Assembly: GCA_020073495.1 (NCBI GenBank)
Contig: JAIQFD010000002.1
Coordinates: 620,001-684,000 of the forward strand
Length of the DNA stretch: 64,000 bases
Reading direction: 5' to 3'
From: Terriglobia bacterium
GTDB taxonomy: Bacteria > Acidobacteriota > Terriglobia > Terriglobales > Acidobacteriaceae
A model generated the notes under the pieces. The model did no database searches. It saw nothing but the letters and a program-made list of their open reading frames with translations, and was not told the origin of the DNA. A program made the translations under genes and the position numbers. Every line of letters starts with the position of its first letter. Within the stretch, counting starts at the first letter, position 1. Shown here piece by piece: positions 41,982 through 49,667 of the stretch.

Positions 41982-43421
41982 GTGAAACGGTCGCCGGCCA
42001 GTTCGTTGTTGCGCTTCGTGGTGACGGTGGGGATCGTTCTCGCCGTCGTGGGCGCGTACCGGCACGTGGTGCGAGTGAATCCGACCACCGCGGCGCTAAC
42101 CTTCCTTCTGGCCGTCCTGGTAGTCTCCGCCACCTGGGGGCTGAAGTACTCCGTCGTCCTGGCGCTGCTGGCCACTCTGGCCTTCAACTATTTCTTCCTG
42201 CCGCCGGTGGGGACGTTCACCATCGCCGACACCCAGAACTGGGTCGCGCTGTTCGCATTTCTGGTCACCGCGATCATCGCCAGCCATCTTTCGGAGCGCG
42301 CGCGGCGGGAAGCCCAGGACGCCACCCACCGACGTCACGAAGTCGAGCGGCTGTACGCGTTCAGCCAGCAGATGCTGATAGCCGACAACGTGGTGGGGCT
42401 GCTCAACACCCTTCCCCAGTACCTGGTGGAAGGGTTCGGCGTCAGCGCCGCAGCGCTGTTCGTCACCGGGCGGGAGAACATCTATCGCTCTAGCCCGAGT
42501 ACGCGTGAGCTGGATGCGGAGCGCCTGCGGACCGCGGCCGCGCGCGGCGAGCCGATCGTCGACGCCGGGCACGGGCTTCGCTTCCTGCCGTTGCGGATGG
42601 GCGTGCGCGTGGTAGGGGCCATCGGGGTGGCCGGCGGCGAATTGACCCGCGAAACCCTGGAAGCGGCCGGCAGCCTGGTCGCCATCGCCATCGAGCGTGC
42701 CGGCGCGGTGGAGAAGCTGGGCAAAGCGGAAGCGTCGCGCGAAGGCGAAAAGCTGCGCTCCGCGCTACTGGATTCGGTCACCCACGAGTTTCGCACTCCG
42801 CTCACCGGCATCAAGGCATCGGTCACGAGCCTGCTCTCCGACGGCAATCTCGATCCGGCGCAACAAAAGGAACTGTTGACCGTCATCAACGAGGAGAGCG
42901 ACCGCCTGGATCGCCTAGTGGGCGAGGCCGCGCAGATGGCCCAGTTGGACGCCAATCAGGTCGAACTCCACCGCGAGCCGCACCAGATCAAGGAGGTGGT
43001 GGAGCGGGCCGTCGAGGAGTCGAAGCAGGCCCTGGCCGGCCACCCGCTCGAGGTTGTGGCGCCCGAAGAACTGCCCACTGTGCGGATCGACCTTGACCGG
43101 ATCAAAGACGTGCTCAACCATCTCCTGGAGAATGCGGGCAAGTATTCTCCGGCCGACTCGCCGATCCGGATCACGGCAGAGGCCAAGGACCGGCGCATCC
43201 TGGTGAGCGTCGCGGACCGCGGCCCCGGCATCGACGACTTCGAACAAACGCTGATCTTCGACAAGTTCTACCGCGGAAAGGACCAGCGTTACCGCGTCCA
43301 AGGCACCGGAATGGGACTCGCGATCGCGAAAGCCATCGTTGAGGCGCACGGCGGATCGATCAATGTGACTAGTCAATTGGGGCATGGATCGGTGTTCTCG
43401 TTTACGCTGCCTATTACTTGA
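41982..43421 (+). CDS. DUF4118 membrane histidine kinase (KdpD C-half-like)
   Basis: A 479-residue sensor kinase. Four hydrophobic spans in residues about 8-95 (LLRFVVTVGIVLAVVGAY, ALTFLLAVLVVSATWG, VVLALLATLAFNYFF, WVALFAFLVTAIIA) form the DUF4118 membrane domain of KdpD. A GAF-like domain covers about 125-240, HisKA with H268 in DSVTHEFRTPLTG, and the HATPase with GRGPGI-type (ADRGPGID) and GTGMGLAIAKAIVEAHGG. It is the missing C-terminal half of KdpD, placed divergently 54 bp from the N-terminal half. The start at GTG 41982 is 6 nt after a -10 box. Confidence 0.9.
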   Translation: MKRSPASSLLRFVVTVGIVLAVVGAYRHVVRVNPTTAALTFLLAVLVVSATWGLKYSVVLALLATLAFNYFFLPPVGTFTIADTQNWVALFAFLVTAIIASHLSERARREAQDATHRRHEVERLYAFSQQMLIADNVVGLLNTLPQYLVEGFGVSAAALFVTGRENIYRSSPSTRELDAERLRTAAARGEPIVDAGHGLRFLPLRMGVRVVGAIGVAGGELTRETLEAAGSLVAIAIERAGAVEKLGKAEASREGEKLRSALLDSVTHEFRTPLTGIKASVTSLLSDGNLDPAQQKELLTVINEESDRLDRLVGEAAQMAQLDANQVELHREPHQIKEVVERAVEESKQALAGHPLEVVAPEELPTVRIDLDRIKDVLNHLLENAGKYSPADSPIRITAEAKDRRILVSVADRGPGIDDFEQTLIFDKFYRGKDQRYRVQGTGMGLAIAKAIVEAHGGSINVTSQLGHGSVFSFTLPIT

Positions 43422-43500
43422 GGGGCCGATGGCCGATTCATCGCGCATAGGTGCCATCAAAACCCTTTATTCCTAGGCTTCCCACGAATCTTGGAAAGAA

Positions 43501-43585
43501 TGGTGGCCAGGGACGGAATCGAACTTGAGCCGCTGAGCGGGCGTGAGCGGTCCGAAGGCGCATCCGAAGGGGCGTGGGAGCCCGC
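43501..43585. repeat. tRNA 3'-end remnant with adjoining repeat unit (copy B)
   Basis: Positions 43501-43524, read on the minus strand, give a T-loop (TTCGATT), a CCGTC stem and a CCTGGCC-A-CCA acceptor end, like the 3' part of a tRNA-Phe gene; the 5' part is absent. The remnant joins the repeat unit also seen at 16197 and retains its inverted repeat (GCGGGC 43537-43542 / GCCCGC 43580-43585). This gap of about 270 bp holds no gene. Confidence 0.6.
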
Positions 43586-43695
43586 CGCGAATGAACTGTC
43601 GCAGGTGACGACGGTCATAGCCGAACAGGAAGAACAAATGGTATCTATGGCGACTTGAGCGCCGCCCGCGCGGCAGCTCTCATCCCGAATCCTCT

Positions 43696-45390
43696 ATGCC
43701 GGACCAACCATTTATCCAGTTCGACCCTGGCAGGATGTCTCCAGAGCAGTTACGCCATGCCTTCGCTGGTCTGCTGCCCGGCCAAGCCACTCGCGAGGAG
43801 CGGATCTCCGCCATCGAGGCTGCCCTGGGAAGCCCCATGGGGCGGGCGCTGCGGGCCGACATGGGAACGTGGATCGTGGACAACCTCGTTCCTGCCGAAC
43901 ACCTGGTCCCGGAGGCCTACGCGGCATGGCGAGCCCCGGTACGAGATGCCATGCTGTTCGTGGTCGCCCACCTATCGGACGCGCGCCTCGCGCCCAAGCT
44001 CCTGGAACAGATCGAGCTGCCTCCCAGGACACATCCGGAGACGCGTTTGCTGCGGCTCATCGCCAAGGTCCCCGGCCTGCAAAAACTCGGCCAGGTGCTG
44101 GCGCGAAACCGGCATCTCCTTCCGGCCCTGCGCAAGGCGCTCTCGAGATTGGAAAACGGCATCCGCGACGTGGACGCGGCAGGGATCTGCGAGATCATCC
44201 GCCGGCAACTGGGTGCGCGGATCGGGAAATTCGCGGTGGAGATCAGGCCGGCCGTGCTGTCGGAAGCCAGCGTCAGCGCCATCATCCGTTTCACCTGGCG
44301 CAATCCCGAGACCGGCGAACGGGAGCGGGGAGTCTTCAAGGTCCTGAAGCCGCACATCCCTGCATGCTTCGCTGAAGACATGGCAATGCTGCAGGAACTC
44401 GCTCAATACTTCGGACGAAGGCATCGCGAGTACGGTCCGGGAGCTCGCCTGATCCCGGATACATTCAAGAAAGTCCGCAGGTTGTTGCAGCACGAGGTGG
44501 ATTTTGTCCGCGAGCAGAAGACATTGGTCGAAGCTGGGGCGCTCTACCGGGGAATTTCAGGGGTCCGGGTCCCGCGCGTGATGCAGCCATTATGCACGGC
44601 CACGATCACGGCGATGTCCGAGGAGGCCGGGTCCAAGGTGACAGACGCAGCCGCCCGCATGCCGGCATGGCGACGCAGCCGCGTGGCCGACCAGCTGGTG
44701 GAAGCGCTGGTCGCCGTCCCCCTGTTCGCATCGGGAGAGCTTTCGCTGTTTCATGCCGACCCTCACGCCGGCAACCTGCTGTACAACGGCGCCACCGGGC
44801 AATTGATCCTCATCGATTGGGCGTTGCGGGAACGGTTGAGCCGCGATCAACGGCGCCACCTGGCGCTGCTGTTCCTGATGGTCGCATTGCGCGATCCGGT
44901 CGGAGCATCGAACGCCATCACCGCGCTGGGAGAGCAGCGGGGGCGGCGCGGTGCACGACAGGCGCAGACCATTCGCGATTGTGTGCGCCACTTTCTCGAC
45001 GTCCTGCCGCTGAAGCATATTCCGAGCGCGGTGGATGCCATGCGGCTGATGGAGCAGGTCGCCTTTCAAGGCATCCGGTTCCCGGGCCCCCTGGTCATGC
45101 TGTCGAAGGTGGTGTTCACGCTGGATGGCATCCTGGTGGATATCGGCGGGAGCAGCACCTCGATGGGCCTGGTGCTGGCACGCCACATCGCGCGCCATTG
45201 GCTTGCCGATCGCAAGGCATTCGCCTCGCCGCTCACTGCCACCGACTGGATCACGGTGCAATGCAGCGCGCTGCTGTACGGCAGCCGGTTATGGGTAAAG
45301 AGCGAACAGACGATCCTGAACCGATTCCTCCCGCTTGAGTCGACGACTTCGCCGCCGCGAGCGAAAGCGGCCTCGCAGGCGCGTGGCTAG
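43696..45390 (+). CDS. ABC1/UbiB-type atypical kinase
   Basis: A 564-residue protein. The ABC1 kinase-like domain is in the middle: HPETRLLRLIAKVPGLQKLGQVLARN is an ABC1-type leading segment, and FHADPHAGNLLYNGATGQLILIDWALRERL (about residue 350) has the HxDxHxGN catalytic loop and the LIDW metal-binding segment. The C-terminus is Pro/Ser-rich. UbiB-like proteins support quinone or lipid-linked biosynthesis; whether this one acts in ubiquinone/menaquinone or lipid metabolism is unknown. It is the first gene of the lipid-related region. Its TAG stop shares CTAG with the convergent lipase-like gene. Confidence 0.8.
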   Translation: MPDQPFIQFDPGRMSPEQLRHAFAGLLPGQATREERISAIEAALGSPMGRALRADMGTWIVDNLVPAEHLVPEAYAAWRAPVRDAMLFVVAHLSDARLAPKLLEQIELPPRTHPETRLLRLIAKVPGLQKLGQVLARNRHLLPALRKALSRLENGIRDVDAAGICEIIRRQLGARIGKFAVEIRPAVLSEASVSAIIRFTWRNPETGERERGVFKVLKPHIPACFAEDMAMLQELAQYFGRRHREYGPGARLIPDTFKKVRRLLQHEVDFVREQKTLVEAGALYRGISGVRVPRVMQPLCTATITAMSEEAGSKVTDAAARMPAWRRSRVADQLVEALVAVPLFASGELSLFHADPHAGNLLYNGATGQLILIDWALRERLSRDQRRHLALLFLMVALRDPVGASNAITALGEQRGRRGARQAQTIRDCVRHFLDVLPLKHIPSAVDAMRLMEQVAFQGIRFPGPLVMLSKVVFTLDGILVDIGGSSTSMGLVLARHIARHWLADRKAFASPLTATDWITVQCSALLYGSRLWVKSEQTILNRFLPLESTTSPPRAKAASQARG

Positions 45391-46304
45391 CTGGGGGCGC
45401 GACCACGCCGCTTGTCCGAAGCTTCCGCCAGGCGGTCGGCGACGATGGTGTACACGGAAGGGTTGAAAACCAGCCCGATGTGGGTGCCCGAGACCTCGAA
45501 GTCGACGTCGCTGTTGCCGGTCCGGCAATATCGCCAATCCGCGATGCCATCATCGCGGGTGTAGATCGCAGTCTCCTTCACGTGGCCGGCCATCTCGCAG
45601 CGCAAGGAATTGACGAAGTCGCAGGTGCAGTGAGACGTGTAACACTCGGGCAGGACGTCGGAACCGTGGTGGTCGAGGATCTGCCGCCGCACCGCGGATG
45701 CCACCTGCATCACCTTGTGATGGAGGACCTTCCCGCGGAAGGGAGCGGCCAGCGTGATGACCGAGGCGACGTCCTTCGGCCTCTGGGTGGCGATCGAGCG
45801 CGCCATCATGCCGCCCAGGCTGTGGCCGATCAAGTGGATCTTTCTCCGGGTCTGCTTGAGCGCTTTTTCGATGGCCTCATGAAGGCGGTACTTGATGAGC
45901 AGGTTAGGGCATTCGGCGTTCAAACCGATGCCGGAGAGATACGCGCGGTAGCCGATGCGTCCCAGCCAGGAACTCAGGTGCGTGAGATAGACGTCGTTGC
46001 CGAGGAAGCCGGGGATGACGACGACTGCCGAGCCGTCTCCGCGGGGTATGCCAAGGCCGTAAAAAACAGGCGAGGCGTGCAGGAGAAGAAGTTCGGCGCC
46101 GAACAGCACTTCTTTCCAAATTGGGATGTCAGCCTCCGCGTCATCGTTGCGGACGCTGTAGCGGTGCGGGGCCATACAGTGCGATGCCACTGTTGTTTTT
46201 TTTCTCACTCGACCGGGACCGTGGGCGACCCACATGAAAAGGTGGGTCAGTATCTCTTGTCCTGTGGATCGATGTCTACGATTTTCTTGTCGCTCGGGAA
46301 ACAC
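45387..46304 (-). CDS. Alpha/beta-hydrolase, lipase/esterase-like
   Basis: A 305-residue hydrolase. VVVIPGFLGN near residue 94 is the oxyanion-hole strand, and the nucleophile elbow GHSLGG with Ser around residue 163 is classical for triacylglycerol lipases of this bacterial type. Asp and His partners are probable at SDVDFEVSGTHIGL near 271. The start is uncertain: the longest frame begins at a GTG 46304 and no in-frame start has a good ribosome site; MAPHRYSV at 46175 is the alternative. It lies between a kinase-like and a phasin-like gene, so a storage-lipid role is plausible. Confidence 0.75.
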   Translation of the reverse strand: MFPERQENRRHRSTGQEILTHLFMWVAHGPGRVRKKTTVASHCMAPHRYSVRNDDAEADIPIWKEVLFGAELLLLHASPVFYGLGIPRGDGSAVVVIPGFLGNDVYLTHLSSWLGRIGYRAYLSGIGLNAECPNLLIKYRLHEAIEKALKQTRRKIHLIGHSLGGMMARSIATQRPKDVASVITLAAPFRGKVLHHKVMQVASAVRRQILDHHGSDVLPECYTSHCTCDFVNSLRCEMAGHVKETAIYTRDDGIADWRYCRTGNSDVDFEVSGTHIGLVFNPSVYTIVADRLAEASDKRRGRAPS

Positions 46305-46396
46305 GAATTCCGCAGTTGGGACTCAATCAAAGCACGTCGATCTCCGCGTTGAGCCGCAATCAAGCAGGCCGACCGGCAGAGGCTACGAAGGAGATG

Positions 46397-46422
46397 CGTG
46401 CCGTTGCGGAAGCAACGGCACG
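46397..46422. terminator. 11-bp hairpin after the phasin-like gene
   Basis: CGTGCCGTTGC-GGAA-GCAACGGCACG between the phasin-like stop and the lipase start. No T-tract, so either an attenuator-like structure or a weak terminator. Confidence 0.4.
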
Positions 46423-46480
46423 CCCTTCGATCATGCTGCGTTCAGCCCGATACCAGCCGTCCGCCCTTCTGCTCTCTGCA

Positions 46481-47392
46481 TCAAGCCGCGGCTGCGCGGG
46501 CCACTGCGGTCTTGCGCCGCGGTGGACGCTTGGTGTGACGCTCCGCCACGTGTTTCGGGCCGCCGCGAGTCCTGACCATGGAGTCGATCAGCGCCTTCTC
46601 CGCGGTCACGAAGCTCTTGATGCCTTCTCCGGTGATGTTCGCCATGGGCAACAGCCGGGACGGTGTGATCAACGCCATCGTCTTCGTCGCCGCCTTGAGG
46701 TTGACGTTCATCTGCTGGCCAGCGACGTCCAGCAGCTTCTTTTGGGCCTCGATGAAGGCGTTGCTGGCGTCGCGCGCAAGCTTCGCCAGTTCGGTCTTCT
46801 TGACCATCTTGGCCTTCTCCGCCTTGCCGGCGGCCAGCCGGTTCGTCTCCTGTGCGACCACGTCGAGGAATTTCTTTTGGGCGTGGACGAAGGCCTCAAT
46901 CGCTTCGCGGGCGAGGTCGACGACATGAGTGCCCATGTATTTGCCTTTCTTCGTTGCCTCCAGCCAGTCAAGCGTCTGCTTGCTGGAGATTTTGAGGAAT
47001 TCGTGCTGCACCCCCAGGAACGTATCGATGGTGCGGCGCATAAGTTCAGTCACGGCGGTCGCCGGGACGGAGCTCGCGACCCGTTCCTTTACGCCGTTCA
47101 TCAGGATCTCATTCTCCTGCTGCGCCAGGTTGAGCAAGATCCTCTGCGCTTCGATGAAACTCGAGGTCCCCTCGACCGCCAGTTCGGTCAGGACCGCGAC
47201 GGGAGAATGCTCCGGGTCTGACAATCCGTCCCGCAGGCTCTTCATCGCGACTGCATTCTGGCGCATGGCAATGTCGACCAGGATCCGCTGGGTGGCAAAG
47301 AAGCTTTCAACTCCTTGCTGCACCCAGCCCGACAACAGTGTGAGGAAGGAAGATGGATGATTGGTGGGGGCGGGCTTGGTCTTTTTTGGCAT
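46481..47392 (-). CDS. Phasin-like protein with six internal repeats
   Basis: A 303-residue soluble protein, mostly amphipathic helix, ending in a basic tail (RHTKRPPRRKTAVARA). Six similar units begin near residues 27, 75, 121, 164, 209 and 257, spaced 43-48 residues, each of the form G/x-F-x-x-x-Q-x-x-L-x-x-x (for example FFATQRILVDIA, FIEAQRILLNLA, FVHAQKKFLDVV, FIEAQKKLLDVA). This matches the phasin-type helical repeat that coats polyhydroxyalkanoate granules. The GGAGG site precedes the ATG. PhaR lies divergently, and a consensus promoter plus a PhaR-like site lie between, supporting the call. No PHA synthase is in the window. Confidence 0.78.
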   Translation of the reverse strand: MPKKTKPAPTNHPSSFLTLLSGWVQQGVESFFATQRILVDIAMRQNAVAMKSLRDGLSDPEHSPVAVLTELAVEGTSSFIEAQRILLNLAQQENEILMNGVKERVASSVPATAVTELMRRTIDTFLGVQHEFLKISSKQTLDWLEATKKGKYMGTHVVDLAREAIEAFVHAQKKFLDVVAQETNRLAAGKAEKAKMVKKTELAKLARDASNAFIEAQKKLLDVAGQQMNVNLKAATKTMALITPSRLLPMANITGEGIKSFVTAEKALIDSMVRTRGGPKHVAERHTKRPPRRKTAVARAAAA

Positions 47393-47407
47393 GATGGCCT
47401 CCGTTCT

Positions 47408-47422
47408 TGCTGCATTGCAGCA
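47408..47422. promoter_or_regulatory. PhaR-type operator 1 (phasin side)
   Basis: TGCTGCATTGCAGCA, a perfect palindrome with TGCATTGCA at its centre (CTGC-N3-GCAG). It lies 2-16 nt downstream of the predicted phasin start site. Confidence 0.65.
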
Positions 47423-47430
47423 TCAGGAAA

Positions 47431-47459
47431 AATATAGTGTTTCCGCCAGTTTATGTCAA
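47431..47459 (-). promoter_or_regulatory. Consensus sigma-70 promoter of the phasin-like gene
   Basis: Minus strand TTGACA (47454-47459), exactly 17 nt, TATATT (47431-47436). Predicted start about 47424, with a 30-nt leader containing the PhaR-type palindrome and a GGAGG site. Confidence 0.75.
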
Positions 47460-47478
47460 TATAGGGGCAGCTTTTTAT

Positions 47479-47487
47479 TGCACTGCA
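47479..47487. promoter_or_regulatory. PhaR-type operator 2 (phaR side)
   Basis: TGCACTGCA, differing from the operator-1 core (TGCATTGCA) by one base, 17 nt before the phaR GTG. Likely autoregulation. Confidence 0.5.
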
Positions 47488-47503
47488 TCATGAAGGGGAT
47501 TGC

Positions 47504-47995
47504 GTGAAGACAAGGACGATCGTTATCAAGAAGTACGGAAACCGCAGACTCTACGACACTTCCGCGAGCCGGTACATCAACCTGGACGACATCGCCCGCT
47601 TGGTCCGAAATGGGAAAGACGTCCGTGTGATCGATGCAAAAACCGGAGACGACCTTACACGGGTGACCCTGACGCAGATCATCGTGGAAGATGCGAAAGA
47701 ACAGCCTGCCGGCCTGCCGCTGGAACTGCTTCGCCAACTCATCGTCGCCACCGACCACGTCGGGCGAGAGTTCGTCATGTGGTACCTGAAATCCGCATTC
47801 AGCACCTACCAGAAAATGCAGAACGCGCTGCAAGGCGGGCTGACGGAGGTGCGCTCCGCGGCGCTGTCTCCGCTCGATGTGATGAAGGACCTTATCCAGG
47901 GCAAAACGGCGGAGCAGACGGACAGCGGCGAGTTGCGGAGATCGCGCCGCAAGAAACCCACACGACGCGGGAAGCGCGGACGGACGACGCGCTGA
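47504..47995 (+). CDS. phaR: Polyhydroxyalkanoate synthesis repressor PhaR
   Basis: A 163-residue regulator. Residues 3-65 match the PHB/PHA accumulation regulator DNA-binding domain: IVIKKYGNRRLYDTSASRYI, LDDIARLVRNGKDVRVIDAKTGDDLT. The middle is a helical PHB-binding region (FVMWYLKSAFSTYQKMQNAL), and the tail is very basic (RRSRRKKPTRRGKRGR). The GTG start has a GAAGGGGA ribosome site. PhaR represses phasin and its own gene until granules titrate it. Here two TGCAYTGCA sites lie between the two divergent genes. Confidence 0.9.
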   Translation: MKTRTIVIKKYGNRRLYDTSASRYINLDDIARLVRNGKDVRVIDAKTGDDLTRVTLTQIIVEDAKEQPAGLPLELLRQLIVATDHVGREFVMWYLKSAFSTYQKMQNALQGGLTEVRSAALSPLDVMKDLIQGKTAEQTDSGELRRSRRKKPTRRGKRGRTTR

Positions 47996-48014
47996 CCTGG
48001 GTGCCGCGAGATTG

Positions 48015-49667
48015 CTACGCGCCGATGGCCGCATGGATTGCCCTGTGCTTCTGATCGCCCTCAGGCGAAGTCGCAACTTTTTCCGGAAAACGGATCACTG
48101 GCGTTGTCGGCTTGGCGGCCGGCGCAGGCGGTGACATTTCGGGTGCGCTGCCATGTTGTGTCGGCAGCACGTGACTTCGCCGCGCTGGATGGTCGACACC
48201 GGTCTCCCTTTGCAATTCGGCAAAACTTGCCCGGAGGAACTTGGGAAACAGTTCAACATCGGAGACCGCGTGCACGTCGGCGGTAAATCCGAAATAGGCG
48301 GTGCCGTTGTACGTCAGGATCGCACAGTTCATGCCCATCTCGCCGCCGATCGGCACGTAGGGATAACAGGAGAGCATCTTGTGGCCGAGCAGGTACAGAG
48401 GGGTCTTCGGGCCGGGCACATTGGTGCAGATCAGATTGCATACGCTCAGCGGCAATTGGCTGGCGACGGGCCCGATCGCCGCCTGGAACGGCGCTGGGAT
48501 GGCCCCCAATAATGTGCCTGCGAGTCCGACCAGTTCCGCGACATGCGTGCTCTTTAGCAAGGCCACGTTCTCGTGTACGGCGGCGACGACACTCCGAAGC
48601 CGACGGATATCCAGCGGTATCGTGACAGGAATGAAAGTGATGTGGTTTCCCAGTTCCCCCATCTCGGACTTGGCGCGCATACTCACGGGAACAACGATCC
48701 GCAGGCGACGGCCACGTATCTTGAGGCCATGCAGTTGGACATAGCGGCGCACCGCGGAGGTCATCAAGGCCAGCACGACATCGTTGAGAGTGGCGCCGCA
48801 GGCGTGCTTGACGGCTTTCAGTTGGGCAAGCGGGATCTCCGCGCAAGCAAACTTCTGCGGACCGCGACAGACGATGTTGAATGGCAACCGCTCGGTCGGT
48901 CCAAGCAATTCCGGAAGCAGCCGGTTCAGATCCTGAAGGGACGGGATCGGCGTATCGGAGTTGAAAGGAACGTTTAATGCGGGTACCGGTACCGCCGTCT
49001 CTTCCTCTTTTTCCGCAGCGGCGACCAGATGCTGGGCGATATTCAGCAACTGCGATTCCGCGGTCAGCACCCGTTGCACAGCGTTGAAACAGGAGTCGAC
49101 GAGGCATTGCAGAACCGATTGCGGGTGCTGGCCGTTGGTCGGCGCAGGCGTCCGCTTTCCGGCCGGCAGGACCGGTCGAACCGGGCTCGAGTCCATCAAA
49201 ACGGTCATCAGTCCAACCCCCGAGAGACCATCGGCCATCGAGTGATGCACCCGGGTCAGAATGCCGGTGCGATTCCCTTTCAGCCCTCGGAGCAAGGTCA
49301 AATCCCAAAGCGGCCGCGCGCGATCCATGGTGGAGCTCAGGATGCGGGAGGCAACGGTCCTCAGCTCAGCTTCGGTGCCGCGCCTGAGCGTCACCTCACG
49401 GACGTGATTGCGTATGTCGAAGCCGCGATCGTACTGCCACGATGGCAGTCCGACGTTCATGGGCGGGGCTACGACGTGCTGGCGATAGCGCGGGATGAGC
49501 GGCAGTTTCGATTCAACGTAGCGGATGCAGTCCTGCAGCGAGATCCGGCCCTCGAAGATGGAGAGCGAGGCGACGTGAAGTGGCATGCCCTCGCGTTCCA
49601 GATTCAGAAAAAGAGAGTCTCCGAAGGAGAGGCAATCATTCTGTTCGGAAGCTGCAGTGGTGCTCAT
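48015..49667 (-). CDS. Wax ester synthase / diacylglycerol acyltransferase
   Basis: A 550-residue WS/DGAT-family acyltransferase that makes triacylglycerol or wax esters from acyl-CoA. The active-site motif HHxxxDG is at residues 141-147 (VHHSMADG). PLWD near residue 120 and NVPGP near residue 430 are family features; the C-terminus is rich in proline and lysine. It is a WS/DGAT of normal length. It begins 4 nt inside the upstream GMC oxidoreductase stop (ATGA), so the two are translationally coupled. The gene is next to phaR, consistent with storage-lipid metabolism. Confidence 0.9.
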   Translation of the reverse strand: MSTTAASEQNDCLSFGDSLFLNLEREGMPLHVASLSIFEGRISLQDCIRYVESKLPLIPRYRQHVVAPPMNVGLPSWQYDRGFDIRNHVREVTLRRGTEAELRTVASRILSSTMDRARPLWDLTLLRGLKGNRTGILTRVHHSMADGLSGVGLMTVLMDSSPVRPVLPAGKRTPAPTNGQHPQSVLQCLVDSCFNAVQRVLTAESQLLNIAQHLVAAAEKEEETAVPVPALNVPFNSDTPIPSLQDLNRLLPELLGPTERLPFNIVCRGPQKFACAEIPLAQLKAVKHACGATLNDVVLALMTSAVRRYVQLHGLKIRGRRLRIVVPVSMRAKSEMGELGNHITFIPVTIPLDIRRLRSVVAAVHENVALLKSTHVAELVGLAGTLLGAIPAPFQAAIGPVASQLPLSVCNLICTNVPGPKTPLYLLGHKMLSCYPYVPIGGEMGMNCAILTYNGTAYFGFTADVHAVSDVELFPKFLRASFAELQRETGVDHPARRSHVLPTQHGSAPEMSPPAPAAKPTTPVIRFPEKVATSPEGDQKHRAIHAAIGA

